DNA of 64,000 nucleotides from Anisus vortex (Eukaryota > Mollusca > Gastropoda > Planorbidae): assembly GCA_949126835.1 (NCBI GenBank), contig OX421507.1, positions 25,666,822-25,730,821 on the forward strand. The letters run 5' to 3'. This document shows positions 52,401-52,999 of this stretch, one piece after another. Positions within the stretch are counted from its first letter, which is position 1. Each line of letters begins with the position of its first letter. The translations under genes were made by a program, and so were the position numbers. A model generated the notes under the pieces. It saw nothing but the letters and a program-made list of their open reading frames with translations, was not told the origin of the DNA and did no database searches.

Positions 52401-52999
52401 ATCTGCACCACGCCATTCTGTGCGCTACTTGCCTCGCCAAAAACGCAACAGAGCTCTACCCACACTGCATGCCCCAGGATTCGACAACAACCATGGGGCC
52501 TGCCGCTTCAACCACACCCTGCCCAACCATGCCCGGCCCCGCGTCAACCACACTCAGCTCCGCGTCAACCAAACCCTGCCCAACCACAATCTGCCCCACC
52601 ACACCCTGCCCAACAACAACCTGCCCAGCCACGCTCAGCCACGCGTCCACCACGCCCAGCCCCGCGTTAACCACGCCAAGCCCCGCGTTAACCACACCGA
52701 GTCCGCCAGCAGCTACTACGACGACCACCCGCACCACGGATCCGCCTGCGACGCCCCCGGTGACGCCTCCGAAGCCCCCGATGACGCCTCCGAAACCCAA
52801 CTTTTGGTCATGGTATTTCCAGCCTTTCGCTGGGAGAGGTCCGAACCCTTACGCCAGCATGGTGTCGCGCAACGGCGTCGCCTCTCCGTTGGCTGGTTTC
52901 CCTATGCCAGTGCAGCCTCCACCTACGCCAAGGCCTACGCCCAGGCCTGCTCAGAATCAAAATAATCTATGGCAGTCCTGGTTGCCCTTTTTGTTGTAA
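2641..52999 (+). CDS. Alkaline phosphatase-like pseudoenzyme, secreted, mucin-like tail (spliced, 5' end missing)
   Basis: Nine exons with GT-AG borders join in phase (2641-2815, 4149-4321, 9044-9148, 11835-11943, 46694-46807, 47847-47938, 48861-48960, 51419-51508, 52278-52999), giving about 560 codons. The order of blocks follows animal alkaline phosphatases: [12 protein letters not shown] matches the family's VI(M/L)GGGRKYM block, GYFITV matches [21 protein letters not shown] matches DTLTVVTADHSH, and [10 protein letters not shown] matches THGGEDVAVF. In near-gapless comparison the nucleophile Ser is Pro, the catalytic Arg is Met, the Mg-ligand Glu is Tyr, the Zn-ligand Asp/His pair in IDHGHH is Ala/Asp, the ADH Asp-His is Thr-Gln, and the THGG His is Thr. 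Cysteines matching both known ALP disulfides remain. The protein is therefore likely folded, secreted and not a phosphatase. The N-terminal about 100 residues (signal peptide, first metal Asp) lie upstream. The function is unknown; a shell or extracellular matrix role is only a guess. Confidence 0.85.
2840..3275 (+). repeat. GC-rich dispersed repeat, copy 2
   Basis: Same block order as 521-910. It begins 25 bp after the donor of exon 2641-2815, inside the first intron visible in the window. Confidence 0.7.
3283..3560 (+). repeat. tRNA-derived SINE with recognisable Pol III boxes
   Basis: The A box TGGCCGAGTAGG (3292-3303) and B box GGTTCAAATCC (3325-3335) fit the Pol III consensus. They are followed by the SINE body with tctgatgggtacc, taaagtaaaggtgactgggc and ccacagaaactggtgaacgctgc. 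Confidence 0.78.
3905..4095 (-). repeat. SINE copy, minus strand
   Basis: The reverse complement of the SINE head and body: caccaggattcgaacccagg is the B box, and ccccaactaaggtcaggtacttatcagagctg the body. It ends about 50 bp before the acceptor of exon 4149. Confidence 0.7.
4149..4321 (+). CDS. ALP-like exon b
   Basis: Acceptor ttcttgcag, donor gtaggt at 4322; enters phase 1 and leaves phase 0. [15 protein letters not shown] aligns without gaps to the family's (A/T)YAHSADRDWYSDN block. The catalytic Arg is Met and the active-site His is Ser. The Mg-ligand Thr/Ser position is Gly in the gapless alignment, but a Ser two residues earlier could occupy it if one gap is allowed. [13 protein letters not shown] keeps the second Cys of the first disulfide and the DIA.QL helix. 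Confidence 0.88.
4759..4839. mobile_element. 81-bp TTAA-flanked MITE, copy 1
   Basis: TTAA, then CCCTTACAGTCCCGGG ... GGTACGGGAAGGG, then TTAA. The short inverted ends (CCCTT/AAGGG) and TTAA target duplication fit a piggyBac-type miniature element. It is nearly identical to 51287-51367. Confidence 0.65.
4840..6417. other. Intronic AT-rich DNA; possible LINE tail near 5155-5480
   Basis: No exon is seen. Around 5170 the + strand reads [12 protein letters not shown], like the C-terminal RIQKRALRLI motif of LINE reverse transcriptases, followed by stops. This is weak evidence for an old LINE fragment. Confidence 0.3.
6418..8090. repeat. About 500-bp unit repeated three times (Helitron-associated?)
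   Basis: Units at about 6418-6920, 6921-7405 and 7570-8072 share a (TCTG)n start and gaccacttcccgtggtccgatcgagct. They end with ttaattacatgatggtaaacttagtttgcaaataaagggagtataat. A degenerate partial unit lies between units 2 and 3. The TCTG microsatellite varies in length between units. The array abuts the 3' side of the Helitron Rep fragment. Confidence 0.7.
8160..8946 (-). pseudogene. Helitron Rep/helicase N-terminal fragment
   Basis: From 8946 down to 8443 the minus strand is open for 167 codons. It holds [25 protein letters not shown] and [26 protein letters not shown], typical of the Helitron-like N domain that precedes the rolling-circle Rep region. After a stop or frameshift the match continues in another frame (8165-8302) with [20 protein letters not shown] and [11 protein letters not shown], the next conserved Helitron block. 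The catalytic HUH/Tyr region and the PIF1 helicase are absent, so this is a truncated relic. Confidence 0.75.
9044..9148 (+). CDS. ALP-like exon c (GGGRKY block)
   Basis: Acceptor ctttccactgcag, donor gtgaga; exactly 35 codons, phase 0 to 0. [12 protein letters not shown] is the clearest single family match, to the conserved VIMGGGRKYMYP-type block. The donor lies about 25 bp before the giant tetranucleotide satellite. Confidence 0.88.
9175..11735. repeat. GACA/GATA tetranucleotide satellite, about 2.5 kb
   Basis: Almost pure (GATAGACA)n from 9180, becoming degenerate after about 11270. Variant blocks recur: gattaaccgatagacagatagacagattgacgg at about 10094, 11030 and 11318, a (GACA) block at 10741-10780, and (GGCA) variants near 9751-9775. 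On the minus strand three frames stay open and read repeats of CLSVYLSI for up to 951 codons. That is a by-product of the 8-bp unit lacking stops, not a gene. Confidence 0.95.
11835..11943 (+). CDS. ALP-like exon d
   Basis: Acceptor atatatttccag, donor gtaacc at 11944; enters phase 0 and leaves phase 1. The end of the exon, NDTLDYIL, matches the family's DPHNVDYLLG helix and includes an Asn-glycosylation sequon. It is followed by the intron of about 34.7 kb. Confidence 0.85.
11944..12559. other. Start of the giant intron, no gene seen
   Basis: AT-rich with no supported ORF or repeat family. Confidence 0.4.
12560..12722 (-). repeat. SINE copy lacking its tRNA head
   Basis: The reverse complement of the SINE body: gtaccgtcggaccgaatt-like tail, cagcgttcaccatgttccggtggc, and aactaatgtcaggtacctatcaggg. 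Confidence 0.65.
13126..14293 (-). pseudogene. 5'-truncated LINE, reverse transcriptase C-terminal half
   Basis: The minus strand is open from about 14293 to the stop at 13126. RT motifs in order are: [13 protein letters not shown] (motif A), [23 protein letters not shown] (motif C), then FTYLGSIID and the distal [13 protein letters not shown] block before [12 protein letters not shown]. The stop is the first TGA of a (TGA)n tail, the short-repeat 3' end used by several LINE clades. The endonuclease and early RT are missing; the 5' break lies near 14293. A related 3' fragment lies at 51549-51880. The sequence is unspliced and sits inside the giant intron of the ALP-like gene. Clade assignment is uncertain. 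Confidence 0.82.
14342..14581 (-). pseudogene. Fragment of a multicopy invertebrate protein of unknown function
   Basis: 79 codons including [32 protein letters not shown] and WSLIRD. I recognise this ERFHQDI / RYQGRW / MMGDY pattern as the C-terminal end of an uncharacterised protein found in many copies in arthropod and other invertebrate genomes, often beside transposons. No function is known to me. No upstream part is visible, and it ends about 50 bp from the LINE 5' break. Confidence 0.5.
14582..16481. other. Intronic DNA with G-rich tracts, no gene
   Basis: A G-rich stretch at 14940-15540 (runs such as aggcggggtgggggtgtag) differs sharply from the AT-rich surroundings. Similar G-rich DNA recurs at 22140-22600 and 22930-23240. 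No ORF is supported. Confidence 0.4.
16482..17105 (-). repeat. 3' LTR of element A
   Basis: 624 bp, TGTTATGG...TCGTAACA on the + strand. The internal 65-codon frame (16859-17056) is shared with the other LTR and is not a gene. Confidence 0.88.
17823..18551 (-). CDS. Aspartic protease region of LTR element A
   Basis: 242 open codons with no ATG at the start. The active site is [14 protein letters not shown] (about residue 140), followed by [15 protein letters not shown] and [11 protein letters not shown], the retropepsin pattern also seen in elements B and C. It is in a different frame from the zinc knuckle just upstream; the frames overlap around an A8 run near 18529-18536. It ends in a stop with no pol domains after it. 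Confidence 0.75.
   Translation of the reverse strand: MQAITKKKVQESENTNELNSKKDSSKPEKLRVDLPESKSQKVEKSTTEESEDEDPAFKYRTATIGFLVKVPYIHRDEKVDQSIFDSNKSLNSSKDEKPPERHGQGKKEIDTESLCSFQPFISEGCVALQKEGPLKSVNILRDTGASLTLLLKDVLPLDDNTLTGQTVLLRGFEWKEEIPLHRTYLSSDLVTGYVTVGVISKLPVEGISVILANDLAKMRVRPELIVKENPDPSPIVETGKEK
18637..19662 (-). CDS. Gag (matrix/capsid) of LTR element A
   Basis: 341 codons from ATG at 19662. The N-terminal [19 protein letters not shown] helix has counterparts in elements B and C ([18 protein letters not shown] in C). A charged coiled-coil stretch (about residues 80-115) precedes a SCAN-like capsid region with [25 protein letters not shown] and [16 protein letters not shown]. The frame ends at TAA 18637-18639, directly before an in-frame [14 protein letters not shown] zinc knuckle (CX2CX4HX4C). 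The stop thus separates capsid from nucleocapsid. Confidence 0.8.
   Translation of the reverse strand: MEFIENPEEEVLKTLSIKKLKEIAEILKIEVTETTPSRTVLTQQIKENLIASGKLKVESSAEGYQVEGQTSKSSMSEQFRFQLEIKRMEIEEKSLEMEDKKSQREIESQEIIELAKIGATKKESYNDVEMARWKKLVPTYIDKESEIANFFQTFEISCRDFRFPEDKCGILVRTAFTQGRARDCVLLLKEEHLNDYEIIKDYVLKAYNQIPESYRKRFRQYTMSPYQTHLDFLRAEEKLMDQWIKSRNISTLKEMKDIILLEDFINKVRPDVRMYLSERDITDPHKAAGLAEQYTLCHRTAGEKNFNRSQRPAENTPQKYREKEHFVKQNDVYKKPVNKNV
19835..20458 (-). repeat. 5' LTR of element A
   Basis: 624 bp, same length as its partner with a handful of substitutions, implying a fairly recent insertion. Confidence 0.88.
20459..24538. other. Intronic DNA without genes; repeat fragments
   Basis: 20684-20850 carries tcggtttcggcttcggtttcagcgccgaaa, a fragment related to the hAT-like MITE at 48171-48625. 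A 34-bp motif (gagtctaaaa.gcg..g.cacgtcgttgacaac) occurs at 21815-21848 and 21961-21994. A gagggtgggggtgt...tttagactgtacatacaagggg motif is repeated in tandem at about 23165-23245. Nothing codes. Confidence 0.45.
24539..27775 (-). pseudogene. Nearly full-length APE-type LINE, frameshifted
   Basis: The frame opens upstream of ATG 27680 with RLGTWNVRT, the usual start of the apurinic endonuclease domain. [22 protein letters not shown] and CDTDHSLV follow. RT then shows [35 protein letters not shown] and [10 protein letters not shown]. The first frame ends at 25530. FADD (motif C) continues in another frame near 25470-25500, with an in-frame TAA at 25405-25407, then FTYLGSTI (25021-25368). After a further shift near 25040, [11 protein letters not shown] and a C-terminal [21 protein letters not shown] zinc finger follow (24539-25141). 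The domain set matches LINEs often annotated as craniofacial development protein 2-like. Two frameshifts and one stop make it inactive. Confidence 0.85.
27776..28840. other. Intronic AT-rich DNA, no gene
   Basis: No supported ORF or repeat was recognised between the LINE 5' end and the TCTA-rich tract. Confidence 0.4.
28841..29228. repeat. Degenerate (CTAT)n microsatellite
   Basis: Imperfect ctatctat / tctgtctg repeats over about 350 bp, leading into the AT array. Confidence 0.8.
29229..29290. repeat. (AT)n microsatellite, left part of the element B/C target
   Basis: A pure AT array directly abuts the left LTR of element B. AT arrays continue at 37367-37408, between elements B and C, and at 45148-45160, to the right of C. 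Confidence 0.9.
29291..30330 (-). repeat. 3' LTR of element B
   Basis: 1040 bp, tattacaagg...cgtttcgtaaca on the + strand; on the element strand it begins TGTTACGAAACG. Confidence 0.88.
30331..31077 (-). other. Non-coding 3' internal region of element B
   Basis: AT-rich, between the RNase H stop and the 3' LTR. It has no ORF; the purine tract next to the LTR is weak. Confidence 0.6.
31078..31386 (-). CDS. RNase H remainder of element B (shifted frame)
   Basis: In this frame [30 protein letters not shown] continues the RNase H domain after the pol stop. [12 protein letters not shown] and [14 protein letters not shown] supply the later catalytic acidic residues. The break is a single-base length change in the run of eight As near 31350. 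It ends at the natural stop of this domain. Confidence 0.8.
   Translation of the reverse strand: MIHLNIPLAFVQKKFNPHEVNYSTIEQELLGLIQALKHFNYYVNGSQFPIEIFTDHNPLVFLSRIKQNQHILRWSLFIQAYNLKITHLSGKDNIVADTLSRM
31340..34849 (-). CDS. Pol of element B: zinc knuckle, protease, integrase, RT
   Basis: 1169 codons. [14 protein letters not shown] zinc knuckle (residues 33-46); retropepsin RDTGAE (about 183); integrase HHCC finger [11 protein letters not shown]...YCKSCNTCQ (about 406-450); integrase catalytic triad in LIDCVGPLP (about 481), QSDQGSN (about 539) and QGALERYHQ (about 575); a GPY module near 720 ([11 protein letters not shown]). Only then comes RT with [50 protein letters not shown] and AYLDDIVVF (about 992), and the start of RNase H with [11 protein letters not shown]. 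It starts at an ATG two codons after the gag TGA, in the same frame. It ends early in RNase H at an A8 run, where the frame shifts. Confidence 0.9.
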   Translation of the reverse strand: MKVEKKSMNPNEFYQSKRHQQSNEGPTNSKPTCSHCKRIGHTKEKCWILNGNPNKKNVVLSYVAMPKQRTHENVKKDIRTQTEIPSANADNLTKHTYLGNLKPEIVPEIETMVFNNSNSNLSSKESISDRTTMSTKHTSYKNNLDTDLIDTEIPSNCLPFTEEGTVSSIINGVTSEKNIRILRDTGAEVSLLLENTVPTSQSTYTGQDLTIQGVSRKNVQVPLHQIQLKSANFTGNVVVGVYKSLPFKGVSLILENDIAGDVVHSISKKKQYLNKSESFIKPICIVTRGIAQQQKSVETMSKSEIEPEIDLQATFLADILSGPSVKTTESNLSPRQLLLLEQNRDSGIKHLKKKVITEQEAEIKGNGFFLKEGILMQKWRDVKCDNDNCKEGSQIVVPAIYRNDILHMAHDTPYAGHLGVNKTYRRILPYFYWPGLHRDVTKYCKSCNTCQIVGKPNQTIPVAPLKPIPAFAEPFSHLLIDCVGPLPKTKTGHQYLFTIMCTATRYPEAIPLRTINADKISDALIAFCSRYGLPKTIQSDQGSNFTSKLFNQVLKKLGIQHATSTAYHPQSQGALERYHQTLKTMLRTYCSENTEDWDRGIPFALFATRETVQESLGFSPFELVFGHSVRGPLKLLQETLLNSGEETGLVAYVEQFSNRIYHAFNHVKDNLLQAQKRMKGYYDVKARSRCFHPGDKVLMLTQLSGQPLSAKYTGPYQVLDKISDVTYLVKTPDRRKTQRLCHINMLKPYVVREEQTNIRPVSAIKTVETPPPKFKKTIIESKLQNTEALKNLNDKLAHLDSGEQTSIKGLIYDHVNLFSDVPNKTTLVTHDVVLKDDNVKPVKQHPYRVNPIQLEHIRKEIDYMLSNDIITHSNSDWSSPCVLVPKSDGSLRFCVDYRKLNQVTKTDSYPIPRIDDLIDRVSTANYVTKIDLLTAYFQIPLTDRAQEVSTFVTPDGLYKFKVMPFGMVNAPASFQRLINTIIHDIPQCHAYLDDIVVFSNNFNDHLHQLRLLLQKLKQANLTINLVKSQFCHAEIEYLGHVVGNGKVKPVNAKVKAIQEFPVPKTQKQLRGFLGMAGYYRKFCKNFSIITCPLTNLLRKKNQFKWTQECDQAFNDIKDILTKAPILVSPDYTKPFRITVDSCNTGMGAVISQIGDDSLEHPISFCSKKI
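34853..35920 (-). CDS. Gag of element B (one internal stop)
   Basis: ATG at 35920 opens a frame with [21 protein letters not shown], parallel to gag of A and C. TAA at 35765-35767 sits where A and C have Gln, so it is probably a C-to-T change. The frame then runs without a break through a highly charged coiled coil ([23 protein letters not shown]...) to the SCAN-like capsid part: [32 protein letters not shown] and [13 protein letters not shown]. It ends at TGA 34853-34855. Pol follows in the same frame. Confidence 0.8.
36326..37366 (-). repeat. 5' LTR of element B
   Basis: 1041 bp. Few substitutions or one-base indels separate it from the 3' copy, suggesting a young insertion. Confidence 0.88.
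37367..37408. repeat. (AT)n microsatellite between elements B and C
   Basis: A pure AT run separating the end of LTR B (TAACA) from the start of LTR C (TGTTAGG). Confidence 0.9.
37409..37906 (+). repeat. 5' LTR of element C (right end uncertain)
   Basis: The first 362 bp (to 37770) match the 3' LTR almost perfectly, including a TATATAAG promoter box (37649-37656). After that the two LTRs differ. Here a 23-bp inverted copy (ggcgataataggtgtacaaggcg) of the upstream cgccttgtacacctattatcgcc forms a perfect stem. The end is placed before aaagggggcttcgtcgagc, a primer site like that of element A; an alternative end is 37805 (ttttaaca). Confidence 0.65.
38276..38890 (+). CDS. Gag N-terminal part of element C
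   Basis: ATG at 38276 follows a leader after the [22 protein letters not shown] and QQQIRECL parallel gag of A and B. A coiled coil with three near-repeats of (A)KQERIQ(F/L)AAQQ follows. At an eight-T run (about 38827-38834) the capsid frame is lost; the true continuation lies in the overlapping frame that starts at 38836. The last about 20 codons of this ORF are therefore out of frame. Confidence 0.78.
   Translation: MDANRMFTTDELDRLTLTQLKELAHGLEITVTQVTPTRTKLQQQIRECLADNNQLIVDDLETDQILSENDTENVRVDEDNDQALQVNEQLRLQIELAKIEAAKQERIQFAAQQERIQLAAQQERIELAKIELARTEMQQRIEMARIELEGRTLNARPPNKEISNIELAKYLQYVPKFTTLDPEDFFYCWKKMPKTMNFQRIKWH
38836..40662 (+). CDS. Gag capsid, zinc knuckle and protease of element C
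   Basis: The capsid part has [32 protein letters not shown] and [17 protein letters not shown]. The [14 protein letters not shown] knuckle lies near residue 214 and the retropepsin site [13 protein letters not shown] near 432, followed by [16 protein letters not shown] and [13 protein letters not shown]. The frame continues from gag without a stop between capsid and knuckle, unlike A and B. It ends at TAA 40660-40662, where element B has Gln, so pol is interrupted by one stop. Confidence 0.82.
   Translation: MLEKNAKDYEFPKDKMALILRSALTEGREKDVVLALSEQESNDYECIKQKVLRVYEGRPEKYRREFRELRKSSQQTYADFLRQKEKYLDRWLRSRRVNNNYEEFKEVILFEEFLNCTRTDIKLHIADREVAKATEAARLADDFVLLHPYPTRDLRENSQQSQQSRNKPEQFHNQKFNSDRRNKTDNSNNFRTVNNANDRNVKPMKLVCAHCKKEGHTKQNCFVLNGKPAKPKHVFAATFVTLSREDIFTPKPVCETNGNRKAKSGRQNLSGKDETSNIKLKDNCVTMKDGTIPICKAKHKEDPRKSSQVVRESSPHSCADGSRKPKRRTRANHIRDKRSGGEAKEKVELVHNTVQCKNENDCKITSTIFTNSNLSPQKNKLADGSSKIKAEQTSKSPPENNTLREFRPFIHEGYVSMPGDGSCRSKVLMLRDTGASQSLLLEGILPLSSDSFTGRKVLLRGVEMGETSVPLHTIQLETELISGTVVVGVQPALPIDGIALLIGNDLAGGKVILNSLKKDAVLSSLGSAKVQDPNSSSDIGVGKISTAHPTCAVTRGMKQRKQQKKAESREAQVEQNSSLRESDIGTTQFANLLHGTTSETNINMSSRH
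40687..42285 (+). CDS. Integrase of element C with fused remnant of RT tail
   Basis: It continues in the same frame after the TAA at 40660. The HHCC finger is [11 protein letters not shown]...YCRSFNFCQ. The catalytic acidic residues lie in [19 protein letters not shown] and QGALERFHQ, and the GPY module is KFTGPYAID. After [19 protein letters not shown] the sequence jumps to [20 protein letters not shown]. In element B the equivalent of the second piece ([19 protein letters not shown]) lies beyond the RT. The whole RT core is thus missing through an in-frame internal deletion near 42195. RNase H is also absent. Confidence 0.85.
   Translation: MNIARLREQAVTEPEAEKLAVCYYLKDGLLMRKWTPSNDQINEGWSETHQIIVPNRYRNDILRIAHDLPYAGHMGVSKTYRRVLPYFFWPGLHKDIVTYCRSFNFCQLIGKPNQKIPVASLHPIPAFGEPFSKILIDCVGPLPKTRSEHQYLLTIMCASTRFPEAIPLRNITARKVTDALVKFYTRYGLPRSIQSDQGTNLTSKLFEQIISSLCVEHRKATAYHPESQGALERFHQTLKTMLRTYCTENEKDWNTGVPLLLFAAREAVQDSLGFSPFELIYGHTVRGPLKMLQESLFKQNEQTDLLTYVLKFKNRLYDAYEVSKRHLQKAQSQMKTWYDRKSRDRIFQPGEKVLVFLPIPGQPLCAKFTGPYAIDSRNGEVNYLIRTPDRQKTKRLVHVNMLKQYHSRETEKLKCTNVLPMAPVAQVKGENSLMVSNLAESEFQTYQTTAVDNEFAESKNKAYSTTRNFRITLDNLSDDQNDQICSLLSVFSNIISNAPYRAHFIEQCISAFETLKTTSSSTPVLGTNNGKS
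42286..44546 (+). other. Non-coding 3' internal region of element C
   Basis: About 2.26 kb, strongly AT-rich, no ORF. Three imperfect ctaaaaa(a)ggt.caatg..tacac repeats lie at 42855-43000. Four 15-mers of the form GTGCCTAATGNGCAC (one variant) lie at 44295-44309, 44329-44343, 44377-44391 and 44410-44424. Confidence 0.6.
44559..45147 (+). repeat. 3' LTR of element C
   Basis: It begins TGTTAGG after the polypurine tract. TATATAAG lies at 44799-44806 and AATAAA at 44932-44937, a plausible poly(A) signal that the 5' LTR lacks. The end is taken as TTTAACA before an AT run; the right border is inferred. Confidence 0.65.
45148..45184. repeat. (AT)n(GA)n microsatellite right of element C
   Basis: The AT run passes into cagagagagagagaga. 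It is the presumed right remnant of the microsatellite hit by elements B and C. Confidence 0.8.
45185..45781 (-). mobile_element. Derelict mariner/Tc1-like element
   Basis: Terminal inverted repeats of 29 bp: CAGGGTGGGCCAATAAAATGTTACCACTT on the left and its counterpart AAGTGGTAACATTTTATTGTCTCATCCTG on the right. A TA precedes the left end. The minus strand around 45480-45660 reads [28 protein letters not shown], like the N-terminal helix-turn-helix of mariner-type transposases, and then breaks. The DD(D/E) domain is deleted. Confidence 0.72.
45836..45879 (+). CDS. Exon-like segment, possible frame-breaking cassette exon
   Basis: A pyrimidine-rich acceptor (actttccttgcag) and a gtatat donor bound 44 bp that read [14 protein letters not shown] in the phase set by exon 11835-11943. 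This resembles the family's LFEPGDMQYELNRNN segment, which lies at exactly this place in ALPs. Inclusion leaves phase 0, but the next exon (46694) needs phase 1, so the frame would break one residue later. Skipping it joins 11943 to 46694 in frame through a Gly codon. It may be a decayed ancestral exon, a poison exon, or the site of a one-base sequence error. Confidence 0.5.
45925..46100 (+). repeat. SINE copy
   Basis: gggttcgaatcctggtaaaggctag (B box), cccctagtatgccgtggcc and gatcaaattggtccgac are the SINE consensus. It begins about 45 bp after the 44-bp exon-like segment. Confidence 0.75.
46105..46630. mobile_element. TIR element with tandemly amplified left end
   Basis: The left end CATAGACCATAATACACATGGACCGCTTGC and the inverted right end (revcomp CATAGACTATAATAAGATTGACCGCTTGC) form TIRs of about 30 bp. 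The left end is repeated five times in a 57-bp tandem array. A related copy without the array lies at 61937-62224 in the opposite orientation. It ends about 60 bp before exon 46694. Confidence 0.7.
46113..46395. repeat. 57-bp minisatellite, five units
   Basis: catggaccgc recurs at 46121, 46178, 46235, 46292 and 46349, exactly 57 bp apart. The unit is 19 codons long, so open frames on both strands are by-products. Confidence 0.92.
46694..46807 (+). CDS. ALP-like exon e (VEGG strand)
   Basis: Acceptor ctttacatttcag, donor gtaagt at 46808; enters phase 1 and leaves phase 1. GYFITVY aligns to GFFLLVE of the family, so the Mg-ligand Glu is Tyr. NSSG is a glycosylation sequon. The upstream [11 protein letters not shown] matches the amphipathic helix before this strand. 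Confidence 0.85.
47847..47938 (+). CDS. ALP-like exon f (degenerate IDHGHH site)
   Basis: Acceptor ctcatcttcag, donor gtaagt at 47939; enters phase 1 and leaves phase 0. [12 protein letters not shown] replaces the metal-binding RIDHGHHEGKA block: the Zn-ligand Asp becomes Ala and the ligand His becomes Asp, while one neighbouring His is kept. The helix [12 protein letters not shown] matches HEAVEMDRAIGQA with a two-residue gap. Confidence 0.85.
48121..48800 (+). repeat. SINE split by a hAT-like MITE
   Basis: The SINE head (ggcacggtttccgagcggcagcgtgttcgactggcgt) ends at about 48170. The body resumes at about 48626 (ccgaatgttctgggtttgaat...). The 455 bp between is a separate TIR element. Confidence 0.72.
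48171..48625. mobile_element. hAT-like MITE nested in a SINE
   Basis: The left end tagaggctgaccgaaacc and right end ttcgatcgacctcttt are inverted (AGAGG-GA-CGAAA). The flanking octamers ttgcgaag and ttccgaat may be a decayed 8-bp target duplication. The interior carries gccgaaac-rich segments, as at 20684-20850. It has no coding capacity. Confidence 0.55.
48861..48960 (+). CDS. ALP-like exon g (degenerate ADHSH site)
   Basis: Acceptor gcttccactcag, donor gtaata at 48961; enters phase 0 and leaves phase 1. [21 protein letters not shown] aligns without gaps to DTLTVVTADHSHVFTFGGY, so the second-zinc Asp-His pair is Thr-Gln and the later His is Ser. Confidence 0.87.
49915..50130 (+). repeat. 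SINE copy
   Basis: cctgggttcgaatcttggtgaag (B box), agctctgaagggtacctga, gggtaaagtaaagtcggctgggcattgt and aaattggtccgacgggatactttac. Confidence 0.78.
50985..51205 (+). repeat. SINE copy
   Basis: gggctcgaatcctggtgaaggatagg, ccagctctgatgggtacctgacattag, gccatggccacagaaaatggtaaacgc. Confidence 0.78.
51287..51367. mobile_element. 81-bp TTAA-flanked MITE, copy 2
   Basis: Same length and nearly the same sequence as 4759-4839, with differences mainly in the first ten bases and one in the gtctgtacggg end. Flanked by TTAA on both sides. Confidence 0.65.
51419..51508 (+). CDS. ALP-like exon h
   Basis: Acceptor catctgttctaag, donor gtattt at 51509; phase 1 to 1. [13 protein letters not shown] matches the family's KPFTAILYGNGPG segment. 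It carries an extra Cys not typical of mammalian ALPs. A TTAA MITE (51287-51367) ends about 50 bp before the acceptor. Confidence 0.82.
51549..51880 (-). pseudogene. LINE 3' fragment
   Basis: Homologous to the 3' end of the LINE at 13126: cctttcgccc.acctggaacatag.cc..aacaaaagtcctccag and gatcttgggccaa...ctccagtt. On the minus strand it reads the distal GLNW..L..LAQDRD.WR..V.GLC region with disruptions. Confidence 0.6.
52278..52999 (+). CDS. ALP-like last exon: C-terminal fold, mucin-like tail, stop
   Basis: The acceptor is ttattctttcag; the exon enters in phase 1 and ends at TAA 52997-52999. The first part matches the ALP C-terminus: [10 protein letters not shown] replaces THGGEDVAVF (Zn-ligand His to Thr), and [16 protein letters not shown] keeps the cysteines of the terminal disulfide. 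From about 52470 the protein is Thr/Pro/Ser-rich with imperfect repeats (CPTT units, then [25 protein letters not shown] units), followed by [11 protein letters not shown], an aromatic FWSWYFQPF segment and a Pro-rich end closing [10 protein letters not shown]. Mammalian ALPs end in a GPI-attachment signal here; none is evident. The exon is visibly more GC-rich than its surroundings. Three frames stay open through the repeats, which explains overlapping shadow ORFs. Confidence 0.85.

Noticed and set aside
52255..52965. Alternative + strand frames of 236 and 106 codons in the last exon
   Set aside because: They only remain open through the repetitive Thr/Pro region and match neither the ALP domain nor the splice phase.
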